Part shown: positions 9,275-18,475 of the stretch, in pieces
How positions within the stretch are numbered: position 1 is the first letter of the stretch
How the letters are laid out: every line of letters begins with the position of its first letter
NCBI RefSeq assembly: GCF_002954455.1
Contig: NZ_MSCC01000002.1
Location: forward strand, 897,128 to 961,127
DNA from: Photobacterium aquimaris
Lineage (GTDB): Bacteria > Pseudomonadota > Gammaproteobacteria > Enterobacterales > Vibrionaceae
Direction: 5' to 3'
Length of the DNA stretch: 64,000 nt
Notes under the pieces: generated by a model
What the model saw: only the letters and a program-made list of their open reading frames with translations
Databases searched by the model: none
Told to the model about the DNA's origin: nothing
Made by a program: the position numbers and the translations under genes

Positions 9275-9450
9275 TGTCTATTTCCTACCTGATTAAAGCC
9301 GTTACATTCGTTAACAATCAGCATGTTAAACTAGTTACATAGTAATAACACTTGAGTGTCTATGCTAGCTTTTTATGATTATTCTTTCGTTTTTCAGTGT
9401 TCGTTGTTATTATTAAAGTCATATAAAGTTATAGTGCATTAGGTGTTGTT

Positions 9451-10416
9451 GTGGCAAAGAAAATAACCATTATTGAAGATGACCAAATCCGCAGTGCCAG
9501 TATTACCGATTTCTCCAATGTCGCTGAGTCAATCAGTATTTGGCAACATTTAACCCATCAACAATACGCTAAAAATACTCTGGTTGCGTTTAAGAACGAT
9601 TGGAATAACTTTTTAGTCTTTTGTTCACAGCATAATGCATCACCTTTACCGGCATCTGCGGAAATTGTTCACCGTTATATTGAAAAAATGGCACAAACCC
9701 GCAAATTAGCCAGCCTAAAACGTTACATTGTCACTATAGGTTTAGTTCATCGTTGTCATGCATTACCTAATCCGTGTTTAAGTAGTGAAATAAAGCTCGC
9801 TATGCACAAACAACGTCTTGATAAGCATGATGATTATACTAACGCTCATGCCTTTCGTGATAACCACTTACACGACCTTTTTGAGTCATTTATACGCTCA
9901 ACTAAAGCCAAGGATGTACGTGATATGGCGATTTGGGCGTTAGCCTTTGAAGGAATGTTAAAACGCTCAGAAGTCACAGCATTAACCATTAATGATATTG
10001 AGGTTGCACAAGATGGTCTTATCACTCTATGCATTAATGATAATTTAATCGGGCTCAGTGAGGTTGCTTCGAGTGCCGTTAATCGGTGGCTAACATTATC
10101 CATGATTGATAGCGGGTTTGTGTTTCGCCGTATAGATAGACACAATAATATTGGCGACAACCCTCTCGATCACTCTTCTATTTATCGTATTTTTAGACGT
10201 GCTAGCCAAGAGCTAGAGCTTCCTACGGATGTCATATTCTCAGGTCAATCACCACGAGTCGGTGCTAGCCAAGATTTAGCCGATGCAGGGCTATCTATTC
10301 ATCAAATTCAGCATCAAGGTCGGTGGCTCAGCCCTGCTATGCCAGCTCAATATATTGGTCAACGAGCTAAACGCGATAACACTCTGAAGAAATTTGCTGA
10401 TAAAAATACTAAATAA
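9451..10416 (+). CDS. Orphan tyrosine recombinase / integrase
   Basis: A 321-aa site-specific recombinase with an N-terminal SAM-like core-binding domain (about residues 30-110) and a C-terminal catalytic domain. Visible catalytic residues are the first Arg in LKRSEV near residue 172, the second Arg in GQSPRVGA near residue 268 (usual motif GHSxR, so the box II histidine is Gln here), a Trp in HQGRW at the H/W position, and the nucleophile Tyr in AQYIGQ near residue 303. GTG at 9451 is the start. No phage or transposon genes or att repeats are adjacent, so it may be a resident chromosomal enzyme or a remnant of an element. Confidence 0.85.
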   Translation: MAKKITIIEDDQIRSASITDFSNVAESISIWQHLTHQQYAKNTLVAFKNDWNNFLVFCSQHNASPLPASAEIVHRYIEKMAQTRKLASLKRYIVTIGLVHRCHALPNPCLSSEIKLAMHKQRLDKHDDYTNAHAFRDNHLHDLFESFIRSTKAKDVRDMAIWALAFEGMLKRSEVTALTINDIEVAQDGLITLCINDNLIGLSEVASSAVNRWLTLSMIDSGFVFRRIDRHNNIGDNPLDHSSIYRIFRRASQELELPTDVIFSGQSPRVGASQDLADAGLSIHQIQHQGRWLSPAMPAQYIGQRAKRDNTLKKFADKNTK

Positions 10417-10429
10417 AACCAGTAACAAT

Positions 10430-10461
10430 AAAAAAGCCAACCGTTATAGGTTGGCTTTTTT
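10430..10461. terminator. Bidirectional terminator
   Basis: A 13-bp stem (AAAAAAGCCAACC and complement, 6-nt loop) with flanking A and T runs lies between the recombinase gene and ddl. Confidence 0.93.
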
Positions 10462-10482
10462 ATCATTAGATTACGACGTTGT

Positions 10483-11481
10483 TTACTTCACTGCGTTTTT
10501 AATCGCTAGTTCAATAAAATCCGTAAAGCTATGACCGTAGTTCTCTAGCATTTTAGGGAACATTGAAATCGGTGTCATTCCAGGGAAAGTATTGATCTCA
10601 TTTAGCAAAATTTCGTCATCTTCACTTAAGAAGAAGTCAATTCGAGACAAATCTTTAAGTTTCATTTGCTCAAACGCTTTACGCGCATAATGCTGAATAG
10701 CTTCAATTTGCTCAGCTGTTAGATTGTGCGCTTCAACTTGTGTGGTTGATAAGCTATCAGTGCTATATTTTTCTTCATAGCTATAAAATTTATCATCAGG
10801 ACATGACACTTCACCAGGCTTGGTGATAATTAACTGATCACCAAATTGATACGCTGCAACCTCAAGCTCACGTGGCTTGATGGTCTTTTCAATTAATACT
10901 TGGTTTGAATACCCAAACGCATTATTAACCGCAACGCGTAGTTGCTCGGTGTCCGCTACACTGTAACAACCTACAGATGAGCCCTGACATGCCGCTTTAA
11001 CAAACACCTTACCCCACTTAGCCAATGCTGCTTGAGCTTGTTGGTGAGCATCTTCTGTGTTCTCACTCAAAAACACATAAGGAGTATTGGGAATATTTAG
11101 CGCATCAAACCATAATTTGGTGGTAATTTTGTTAAAGCAATTTGTGCTAGCTTCAGCACCACAACCTAAATAAGGTAAACCTGCTAGATCAAACAGTGAT
11201 TGCAAGTCTCCTGTTTCGCCGGGAAATCCGTGCACACAAGGGATCACGTAATCAATTGCGATGCGTTGCTCACCGACAACAGAGAGTGTTTTATCCAAAT
11301 TCAATTCGCAAGGATGTTGGTCTGAATCTAACCAGCCCTCATTTTTTGTCATTTCTACACGTGTATAGCTAACGCCATCAATCGCTTTTAATTGCTGTTC
11401 AATAAAGTTTGCAGACACTAGAGAAACTTCATGCTCAGCGCTACCGCCACCGCATAATAATAAAACGTGGATAGAACTCAT
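10483..11481 (-). CDS. ddl: D-alanine--D-alanine ligase
   Basis: ATP-grasp enzyme joining two D-alanines for the peptidoglycan stem peptide in the cytoplasm. The 332-aa protein shows LLCGGGSAEHEVSL at the N-terminus, HGFPGETGDLQ near residue 85, the ATP-grasp core (KWGKVFVKAACQGSSVG near residue 165) and the metal/substrate motif NEINTFPGMTPISMFPKM near residue 295. AAGGA precedes ATG 11481. It is not in a mur/fts cluster, so this is a stand-alone Ddl of the DdlA type rather than the division-cluster DdlB. Confidence 0.95.
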   Translation of the reverse strand: MSSIHVLLLCGGGSAEHEVSLVSANFIEQQLKAIDGVSYTRVEMTKNEGWLDSDQHPCELNLDKTLSVVGEQRIAIDYVIPCVHGFPGETGDLQSLFDLAGLPYLGCGAEASTNCFNKITTKLWFDALNIPNTPYVFLSENTEDAHQQAQAALAKWGKVFVKAACQGSSVGCYSVADTEQLRVAVNNAFGYSNQVLIEKTIKPRELEVAAYQFGDQLIITKPGEVSCPDDKFYSYEEKYSTDSLSTTQVEAHNLTAEQIEAIQHYARKAFEQMKLKDLSRIDFFLSEDDEILLNEINTFPGMTPISMFPKMLENYGHSFTDFIELAIKNAVK

Positions 11482-11704
11482 TATCGTTCCTTAATTATAC
11501 CAATCACAATACAATGCAGATCACAAAGACCTTGGAGACTACCAAGGTCAAAAAAAGCAAGGCATTCACTGTTGATTATAGTAATCAAAAAAGCCAACTG
11601 AATGTAGCCTCAACCTCATCATATCGTGAATTATTTTTAAATCACACCAAGTTTGTGCTGCAAATGGTGATAAAACCACCGCTTATATACTGTTAAACAC
11701 TGAA
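11482..11704. repeat. ddl upstream region with an 8-bp perfect inverted repeat (11528-11549)
   Basis: The 223-bp spacer between ddl and the SPOR gene holds GACCTTGG at 11528-11535 and its exact complement at 11542-11549, separated by 6 nt and followed by AAAAAAA. On the ddl-coding strand the hairpin comes about 47 nt before the start codon and lacks a T-run, so it reads as an operator or leader structure rather than a terminator. A 60-codon plus-strand open frame across it (11514-11696) has no recognisable features and is not called. Confidence 0.5.
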
Positions 11705-12661
11705 TTATTGTAACTGTTTCAGTTGTGGCGAACCTGTGTGCTCAATATCGTAAAAGTTACGCACAAATGCACCATTGTTTTGTACAACTTGAGGCAATGA
11801 CATTAAACCAGCTTTGGCTTGGTCATAATCAGCATAGTGACCAAGTAATAATGTATAAACTTGGCTGCCATTGAGCATTTTTTTATTAATCCATGCTGGC
11901 TGCTGACTTTCTAATAAGGATAACAATGCAACTAATGAGGGTTCATCTCTTGAGGCTGTAATTTGAATACTATAACCATGCATATTAACGGTTTTATAGC
12001 CATCTTCATTGGTTTGAAGAGCCTCCTCGGCCATTGTTGTTTCAGGTGTGGTTTCTGATAAAGGCTCAGTCATTGCTGCGGTTGGTTCAACAGCTGGTTC
12101 TGAAGGTGTAGCTGCTGGCGTAACTTCAGCGTTATCAATGCTTACTGCTGGATTTGACTGTGAGGCATCTGTCGCCTCTACAGCATCAGTGTTATCTGTG
12201 ACAATAGCTGCATCATTGTTTACTACGGTTGGTTCAGCAGCTGGTTCTGAAGGTGTAGCTGCTGGCGTAACTTCAGCGTTATCAATGCTTGCTGCTGGAT
12301 TTGACTGTGCGGCATCTGTCGCTTCTACAGCATCAGTGCTATCTGTGACAATAGCTGCATCATTGTTTACTACGGTTGGTGCAGCAGCTGGTTCGACAAC
12401 GGCTACTGCAACTTCAGGCTCTGAGGGGGCTGGTACTTCAAGCTGCTGTTCGCTAACGGCGATTGAATCACTCGATTGATAAAGAGGATCGGTTTTAACC
12501 GAAGCATCTAATTCAGCCACAACTTTTGGCTCTGAGAAATTATCCGTCATTTTTGTGGTATTAATAGTATCTATCGGCGTTTGCAGTGGTATTTTAGGCG
12601 GCGTTAATTGAGCACAACCGACTAAACTAGACAGCAGGCTCAATGCTATAATTTTCTTCAT
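11705..12661 (-). CDS. SPOR-domain lipoprotein with long Ala/Pro/Glu repeat linker
   Basis: The 318-aa envelope protein has a lipoprotein signal with lipobox LVGC near residue 16, a low-complexity linker of about 190 residues rich in A, E, P, T and V, and a C-terminal SPOR-like domain (about residues 225-310: YSIQITAS, then VYTLLLGHYADYDQAKAGL). SPOR domains bind denuded glycan strands at the septum. The linker includes two near-identical 49-residue repeats. The smaller protein at 31003-31557 has the same architecture and is a paralogue. ATG at 12661 follows a GGGAATAAAA leader. Likely outer-membrane anchored, function at the division site inferred. Confidence 0.85.
   Translation of the reverse strand: MKKIIALSLLSSLVGCAQLTPPKIPLQTPIDTINTTKMTDNFSEPKVVAELDASVKTDPLYQSSDSIAVSEQQLEVPAPSEPEVAVAVVEPAAAPTVVNNDAAIVTDSTDAVEATDAAQSNPAASIDNAEVTPAATPSEPAAEPTVVNNDAAIVTDNTDAVEATDASQSNPAVSIDNAEVTPAATPSEPAVEPTAAMTEPLSETTPETTMAEEALQTNEDGYKTVNMHGYSIQITASRDEPSLVALLSLLESQQPAWINKKMLNGSQVYTLLLGHYADYDQAKAGLMSLPQVVQNNGAFVRNFYDIEHTGSPQLKQLQ
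12084..12377. repeat. Two tandem 147-bp coding repeats in the SPOR gene
   Basis: Copies at 12084-12230 and 12231-12377 differ at only a few positions; a third partial copy begins at 12378. The period of 147 bp equals 49 codons, so copy number can change without shifting frame. Confidence 0.93.
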
Positions 12662-12752
12662 TTTTATTCCCTCTTATTCCCAACCGAATCTTGATGTACT
12701 AATCATAAAAACAATTAAATGACAGATAGTTATCAATAGTTTGCCGTAGCTT

Positions 12753-12766
12753 TTGATTACGATCAA
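12753..12766. promoter_or_regulatory. Perfect FNR-consensus box
   Basis: TTGATTACGATCAA matches TTGAT-N4-ATCAA at every defined base. It lies between divergent genes (SPOR lipoprotein start 12661, membrane protein start 12894), so either could be oxygen-regulated. Binding is inferred from the match only. Confidence 0.65.
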
Positions 12767-12802
12767 ACAGTTCATAACGATAGATCAATCGAAAACGATT
12801 TA

Positions 12803-12818
12803 TGTTATCTTGATCACA
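12803..12818. promoter_or_regulatory. CRP-like site
   Basis: TGTTA-TCTTGA-TCACA has 9 of 10 defined bases of TGTGA-N6-TCACA, about 75 bp upstream of the start of the DUF2301-like gene, a usual activator distance. Confidence 0.5.
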
Positions 12819-12893
12819 ATAAATTGCGTTTCGCTAACAATAATATGACGGGCGTTCTTTATTATGCATTTTACCCCTAACCTAGGAGCTTCA

Positions 12894-13403
12894 ATGGCTG
12901 ATCCACACATTAAATGCGAACTTGATATTCTCGATAAATTAACCGTTATTCTTTATCGTTCTGCGTTCACTCTTGCAGCTATTATCATGGCGGTCATTGG
13001 CACAACAACCGATGCCGCCACCCCATTTCTTATTATGGTCGCTTTATTAGCGTCGACGACAGTACATATTTATGACAAACGCTTTCGCTGGTTAATCCAA
13101 GGGGCTGGATTATTTGCTGCAATTTGGTTTATGTCAGGATTATGGCAACCATTAGCATTAGGTGCTGCTTTATTTGTATTTAGCGCACTTTCAATCAAAG
13201 AGTATTTTTGTTTTAAAGTTAAAATTCTTCTACTAACACCTATCGCATTGGCTGGATTTTGGTTCTGCTTGGTCTTTGCTGTTGCGAATATCGCGATTGG
13301 ATGCGCGATGGTTGGAGCGGCACTGCTTGCATTTGCAGCCTTTAGTAAATGGCGGATGCCACTACATTTTGATATCGGTGATAAGAGCCGTTACCAAGTG
13401 TAA
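12894..13403 (+). CDS. DUF2301-like integral membrane protein
   Basis: A 169-aa inner-membrane protein with about five to six hydrophobic helices (LAAIIMAVIG, FLIMVALLAS, AAIWFMSGLW and others) and short charged loops. It resembles the DUF2301 membrane family of Vibrio and Yersinia in size and in the N-terminal cytosolic stretch before the first helix. ATG at 12894 is fixed by AGGAG with 6-nt spacing; an ATG at 12864 lacks a site. FNR-like and CRP-like boxes lie upstream. Function unknown. Confidence 0.75.
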   Translation: MADPHIKCELDILDKLTVILYRSAFTLAAIIMAVIGTTTDAATPFLIMVALLASTTVHIYDKRFRWLIQGAGLFAAIWFMSGLWQPLALGAALFVFSALSIKEYFCFKVKILLLTPIALAGFWFCLVFAVANIAIGCAMVGAALLAFAAFSKWRMPLHFDIGDKSRYQV

Positions 13404-13413
13404 CCGCCCTGTT

Positions 13414-13708
13414 TCATTTTGATCCACCAGCTACAAAAGATTGAGTGATCTCTTGTAGTTGGTGTTTGCGTCCATATTTCTGCTTATACATTTCTTGATC
13501 GGCTTTATCGAGCGCAACCGTAATGTTATCTTCAATACTAACAATGCCATAAGAAAAACTTAAATTCAGACCTTGCGCCCAAAAATAAGCCTCATATTGG
13601 CGCGGATCATTTTAATCCGCTGTTTAACACCTCTAATTGACACACTATCATCACCAACTTAATATAAAACCCAACAGGAATTTATAGGTAAACATAAGCG
13701 ACCACACG
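13414..13708 (-). pseudogene. Eroded C-terminal half of a GGDEF domain
   Basis: Read on the minus strand with at least one frameshift, the segment gives DDSVSIRGVKQRIKMIR, then YEAYFWAQGLNLSFSYG and ALDKADQEMYKQK before a stop at 13416-13414. These align block by block with the end of the GGDEF domain encoded just upstream (VQQRIVQLRTDIEAYF, KLSFSYGVAS, ALKQADNRMYQEK). The GGDEF signature itself is lost at the 13690-13708 end. It is therefore the decayed tail of a second, related diguanylate cyclase gene. Confidence 0.8.
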
Positions 13709-13717
13709 TTTATAAAA

Positions 13718-15423
13718 TCAAGCAAGTTTTACTATATCCAGCTTTTTTTTCCTAAATGACTTCTCTTGATACATTCTATTATCTGCTTGCTTTAATGCAG
13801 CCTCAACACCATTTTGTAAAGAGGCAACACCATAAGAAAAACTTAACTTCATATCTTTTTGAGAAAAATAAGCTTCAATATCTGTTCTTAATTGCACGAT
13901 TCGCTGTTGAACTGTTGTCATAACGTGACTATTCAATAAGATAATAAATTCATCCCCACCAAAACGCACCATAACATCAGAGTCTCGTAACATACTTTTC
14001 AAGGTTTGTGAAAAATCTCGTAATATTTCATCACCAATGCAATGACCTAAATTATCATTAATCGCCTTAAACCCATCTAAATCTATAAAAACCAAAATCT
14101 TATGCTGTTTCATATAGCTAGAAGATAAATAATTCTTTTGATAACAATTTGTTAGTTCATCTATCACAATAGTATCGATTGCCTCATATACTGAGCAAAC
14201 AACAAAGTTTTGACCAAAATGAGACACTTTCTGCCTATAGACATGAACTAACTCCATGCCGTTTTTGGTTTTCATTACCTCATCTGACATCATAAAACAC
14301 GAGTCACTTTGCAACAGTTCACTCTCTACATGTAAAGTTGTACGGTAGTCAGTAACTTGCTCGCACACTTGATCAATTGGCATATCAACTAAATCTACCC
14401 CCATAAATCGAATAAAATGATCATTATTAAAAATAACATTACCATCAACATCACGAATAACGACTGCACCATCACAGCCACACACTAACGAAGCCGCTAG
14501 CATATAATGTGAATGTTTTTTATTTTTGATTATTTCGCGGTAATTTTTATTTATTCGATGTCGTTCAGAGTACAAATCAAATGTATTAGAGGTTAAACCA
14601 ATAATATTATATGTATCGATACGCTTAATATTATCGATAGCTCTTTTTACATTTTGAGGTTCTTGAGAGCGATTTAAATCAAATATAGCCTGATCTAACT
14701 GCAATGAAAATTGAATTCGTTCGCTTTTTACTTTATATTTAGTCAAACTTGTTTTTTCAATATCACCAATATTAATCGGCATTGAAAAATAAAAACCTTG
14801 ATAAAACATATCACCGAACTCTTTAACTAAGTTAAATTGTTCAAATGTTTCTATACCTTCAAGAATCACCACTTTGTCTAAAACATTAACGATATGGTCA
14901 TATTTTGATTTTAAAATTGAATAGCTTATATAGTTATTCTCAATATTTCTGATCAAACGCCTATCTAGTTTATATAATCGACATCGAGGTATAAAAAAAT
15001 ATCTGTATTTAAATATCCTTTACCATAATCATCTAAAGCAAAATTTACACCTTGCTCTTTAAGCAATAATATAGATTTTTGTATACCATCAAAATCATCC
15101 GTTTGATCATGATTTGTCAATTCTAAAGTAATATTTTTTTCATGTTCAAAAATATTTAAACATTTACGAATAAAGACATCATCAAGCAAACTCGCTATTG
15201 ATATATTTAATGATATCGATACATCATCACAAATGTGTAAAGATTTTCTATCTTGAAGTACTTTACCAATAATATTTAAATCAAAAGTAGCAGAATTTTC
15301 TATTAAATATACAAATTTTTCAACATTAAAATTATTAATATCACTTCTTAATAATGCTTCATAAGAGGATATTTCGCCATTGTAATACCTTGGCTGATAC
15401 TTAAAATATAAATCATTATTCAT
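13718..15423 (-). pseudogene. EAL-PAS-GGDEF cyclic-di-GMP protein split by a one-base frameshift
   Basis: Two open frames (15423-14965 and about 14956-13718) together encode a roughly 568-residue protein. The N-terminal EAL domain keeps YEALLR, the Asn in SLNIS, the Glu in LELTN, DDYGKGY, EGIET and QGFYFSMP. A PAS-like segment follows (CDGAVVIRDVDGNVIFNN), then a GGDEF domain with RFGGDEF and an I-site RDSD five residues before it. The break is in the conserved DxxK stretch: one extra A in the AAA at 14969-14971 would restore VDYIKLDRRLIRN. All key residues of both domains are otherwise intact, so the mutation is recent or a sequencing error. EAL before GGDEF is the reverse of the usual order. 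Confidence 0.88.
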
Positions 15424-15578
15424 TTTTATCTTTCACCTAAAAACTCAACATAACGCACCATATTAAGACACATACATTTAACATTATCAATAACTAACTT
15501 GAATAATATTCTTTAAATCACAGTTGTATTTTCCATTGGAATAATAATACCCAAAAGATATATTTTGCGTTGTTTAAT

Positions 15579-15594
15579 TTTCATTTAGATCACA
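15579..15594. promoter_or_regulatory. CRP-like half site upstream of patZ
   Basis: The right half TAGATCACA is a good CRP half-site, but the left half (TTTCA for TGTGA) is poor. It is about 75 bp before the patZ start. E. coli patZ is known to be cAMP-CRP activated, which supports but does not prove a role. Confidence 0.4.
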
Positions 15595-15667
15595 TTCTTA
15601 TTACAAAAAAGATGCCCTTCTACTATTTAGAGATAAAGTATAACAACGACGATTAAGGGTGAAATTT

Positions 15668-18343
15668 ATGAGTAAAATAGCGGCGCTTCTAAAACCTACT
15701 AGCATTGCAGTCATTGGCGCATCAAATAATTCACAACGCATTGGTTATATCGTTGTTCGCAATCTGTTATCTGGCTGCTTTAATGGCCCTATCATTCCTG
15801 TAACACCTAAATATGCTGCTGTTGCTGGCATTCTTGCTTATCGTAATATAGATGCAATGCCGATAACGCCTGATATTGCGATTCTTTGTACACGGGCTGA
15901 GTTTAATCCTGATATTATTACCCAACTCGGAGAAAAAGGCGTAAAAGCAGTCATCATTATTGCAGCCACTATGATGTCAGCCTCAAGTAACAGTAACGCC
16001 ATCAATTACCACCAGCAAATATTGATTAATGCCAAGCGCTATAATATGCGGATTATCGGACCCAATAGCATGGGAATTATTCTTCCTTGGCTTAACCTTA
16101 ATGCGTCAGTGTCTCCTATAGCCGCCAATAAAGGCAATATCGCGTTCATTTCACAATCAGCTGCTGTGTGCACCACTATTTTAGATTGGGCGCAAAATAA
16201 ACAGATCGGTTTCTCGACTTTTATCTCTTTAGGCGATGCGTGTGATATTAATTTTGCAGAGTTACTTGATTTTCTAAGCCAGGATACAAAAACAGACGCT
16301 ATCTTACTTTATATAGATAGCATTAACGATGCACGACAGTTTATGTCAGCAGCTCGAGCCGCAGCGCGTAATCGCCGTATTCTGGTTTTAAAAAGTGGTC
16401 GAACAATGGCTGGACGAGCAGCAGCGTTATTACACACAATGGGAGAAGGTGGCCTTGATGAAGTTTATGATGCTGCAATTCGTCGATCAGGTATGTTACG
16501 AGTGCATACTACCCATGACTTATTTGCCGCCGTTGAAACACTGGCCCATTCAGTTCCCTTACGAGGAGAAAGACTGGTTATTCTAACCAATGGAGGCGGC
16601 CCTGCAATCATGGCGGTGGATGCACTCTCCGATCGCGGTGGAAAACTAGCAACACTCAGTGCAGAAACCATTCAACGATTATCCGCTGTATTACCTGCTT
16701 ATTGGTCTCAGGCTAATCCAATTGATATTATGGGTGATGCTAATACCGACCGTTATCAACAAGTACTGACAATTTTACTTGATAGCGATGACTTTGACGC
16801 ACTGCTTATCATGCACAGCCCTTCTGCGGTAGCCAATAGTACTGATACCGCTCAAGTCATCACAGAGACTCTTCACCAGCACCCTCGTAGCCAGCGAGTA
16901 AACGTACTGACAAATTGGTCTGGTGAAAATGAAGCTGCTAAAGCACGCTCTATCTTTACTCAAGCACGCTTACCAACCTACCGTACTCCAGAAAGTGCTA
17001 TTTCAGCATTCATGCATTTAGTTGAGTACCGCCGTAACCAACGTCAATTAATGGAAACGCCTGTCTCTATTGGCGAAATTAGCGCTGATCTCCACTATGT
17101 ACGCAATGAGATACAACGCTTACTTCAACAAAATATTCATCACCTTGAAACCCATGAAATACGGCCTTTACTTACGAGCTATGGTTTTACGACGCTACCA
17201 ACTTGGATCGCTTCTGATGCAGCAGAAGCTGTACATATTGCAGAACAAATCGGTTATCCTGTGGCTGTAAAATTACGTTCAGCCGATATTCGGCATAAAT
17301 CTGAAATTCATGGCGTGGTGCTGTACCTACGTGATGCTAATGAAGTCGCTAATGCTGCTGATGCTATTTTATCTCGAGTTGCATTACACTATCCTAGCGC
17401 ACGTATTGATGGCTTATTAATTCAACGCATGGCTGATCGTTCTGGTGCTCAAGAATTACGCATTGGTATTCGTAATGATCCTGTCTTTGGTCCTGTGATC
17501 ATACTTGGTGAAGAAAACATTCATTGGAATATTGAACGTGATGCTGTGGTCGCATTGCCACCATTAAATATGGCCTTAGCCCGTTATATGGTAATCAATG
17601 CTATTAAACATCATAAAATCAAACAACGTAGTAGCCTAGAGCAAATATCTATTCCTGCACTGAGCCGTTTATTAGTCACTATTTCGCAAATGATCATTGA
17701 TTGCCCTGAAATTCGTGCATTTGATATTCATCCTCTGCTGGTCTCAGGTGACGAACTCACGATCATTGATGCCTCGATGGACATTGCAGCGTTTGATGGT
17801 GATATTCAACAACGGCTCGCTATTCGTCCTTACCCAAAAGAGTATGAACAACCATGCCAGCTAAAAGATGGTAAGCAGATTTTGCTACGCCCGATCCTGC
17901 CTGAAGATGAACCTGCCCATAAAGCATTTATTAATCAAGTTTCTGAAGAAGATCTTTATAAACGCTTCTTCTCGGATGTCGGCGAGTTAAATCATGAAGC
18001 CTTAGCAAAGTTTACCCAGATAGACTATGACCGTGAAATGGCATTTGTCGCTGTCTATCAAGACATGATTATTGGCGTTGCTCGTGCTTTATCAGATGCC
18101 GACAATACAGAGGCTGAATTTGCCATTTTAGTTCGCTCAGATATGAAAGGTTGTGGCTTAGGGGGAATTTTAATGAGCAAACTTATTGATTATGCCCACC
18201 AGCAAGGCTTAGCAAGGCTAACAGGTATGACAATGCCAACCAATCGCGGCATGATCACCTTGGCACAAAAGATGGGCTTTAGTATTGATGTTCAGCTCGC
18301 TGATGGTGTGGTTGAAATGTTATTAGTACTCAATCACCATTAA
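15668..18343 (+). CDS. patZ: Protein lysine acetyltransferase PatZ/YfiQ
   Basis: Acetylates lysines on metabolic enzymes, classically acetyl-CoA synthetase, turning it off. The 891-aa protein has the NDP-forming acyl-CoA synthetase-like body: a CoA-binding Rossmann part from KPTSIAVIGASNNSQRIGY, succinyl-CoA-ligase-like parts to about residue 460, and an ATP-grasp part at about 480-690. A C-terminal GNAT domain (about 715-885) contains EAEFAILVRSDMKGCGLGG, the acetyl-CoA loop. Length fits E. coli PatZ (886). ATG 15668 follows AAGGGTG and gives the same N-terminus as E. coli; GTG 15659 is less likely. Confidence 0.93.
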   Translation: MSKIAALLKPTSIAVIGASNNSQRIGYIVVRNLLSGCFNGPIIPVTPKYAAVAGILAYRNIDAMPITPDIAILCTRAEFNPDIITQLGEKGVKAVIIIAATMMSASSNSNAINYHQQILINAKRYNMRIIGPNSMGIILPWLNLNASVSPIAANKGNIAFISQSAAVCTTILDWAQNKQIGFSTFISLGDACDINFAELLDFLSQDTKTDAILLYIDSINDARQFMSAARAAARNRRILVLKSGRTMAGRAAALLHTMGEGGLDEVYDAAIRRSGMLRVHTTHDLFAAVETLAHSVPLRGERLVILTNGGGPAIMAVDALSDRGGKLATLSAETIQRLSAVLPAYWSQANPIDIMGDANTDRYQQVLTILLDSDDFDALLIMHSPSAVANSTDTAQVITETLHQHPRSQRVNVLTNWSGENEAAKARSIFTQARLPTYRTPESAISAFMHLVEYRRNQRQLMETPVSIGEISADLHYVRNEIQRLLQQNIHHLETHEIRPLLTSYGFTTLPTWIASDAAEAVHIAEQIGYPVAVKLRSADIRHKSEIHGVVLYLRDANEVANAADAILSRVALHYPSARIDGLLIQRMADRSGAQELRIGIRNDPVFGPVIILGEENIHWNIERDAVVALPPLNMALARYMVINAIKHHKIKQRSSLEQISIPALSRLLVTISQMIIDCPEIRAFDIHPLLVSGDELTIIDASMDIAAFDGDIQQRLAIRPYPKEYEQPCQLKDGKQILLRPILPEDEPAHKAFINQVSEEDLYKRFFSDVGELNHEALAKFTQIDYDREMAFVAVYQDMIIGVARALSDADNTEAEFAILVRSDMKGCGLGGILMSKLIDYAHQQGLARLTGMTMPTNRGMITLAQKMGFSIDVQLADGVVEMLLVLNHH

Positions 18344-18362
18344 ATATAAAACAACACGCAGT

Positions 18363-18394
18363 GCACTATTGATAGTTATTAATAGTGCCTTTTT
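18363..18394 (+). terminator. Terminator after patZ
   Basis: An 8-bp stem GCACTATT/AATAGTGC with a 10-nt loop is followed by CTTTTTATT. Confidence 0.8.
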
Positions 18395-18475
18395 ATTGTT
18401 TTGCAGCGTTACATTCCATCTCATCCGCTATAATTATCAACTATGATACATCTATAGTAGTAACGAGGTGATCGC

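Noticed and set aside
11514..11696. 60-codon open frame upstream of ddl
   Set aside because: No ribosome site, no recognisable motif, and it runs through the ddl leader hairpin.
12048..12479. 143-codon plus-strand open frame opposite the SPOR repeats
   Set aside because: Mirror of the 147-bp coding repeats; its composition (A, S, T, V) follows from them.
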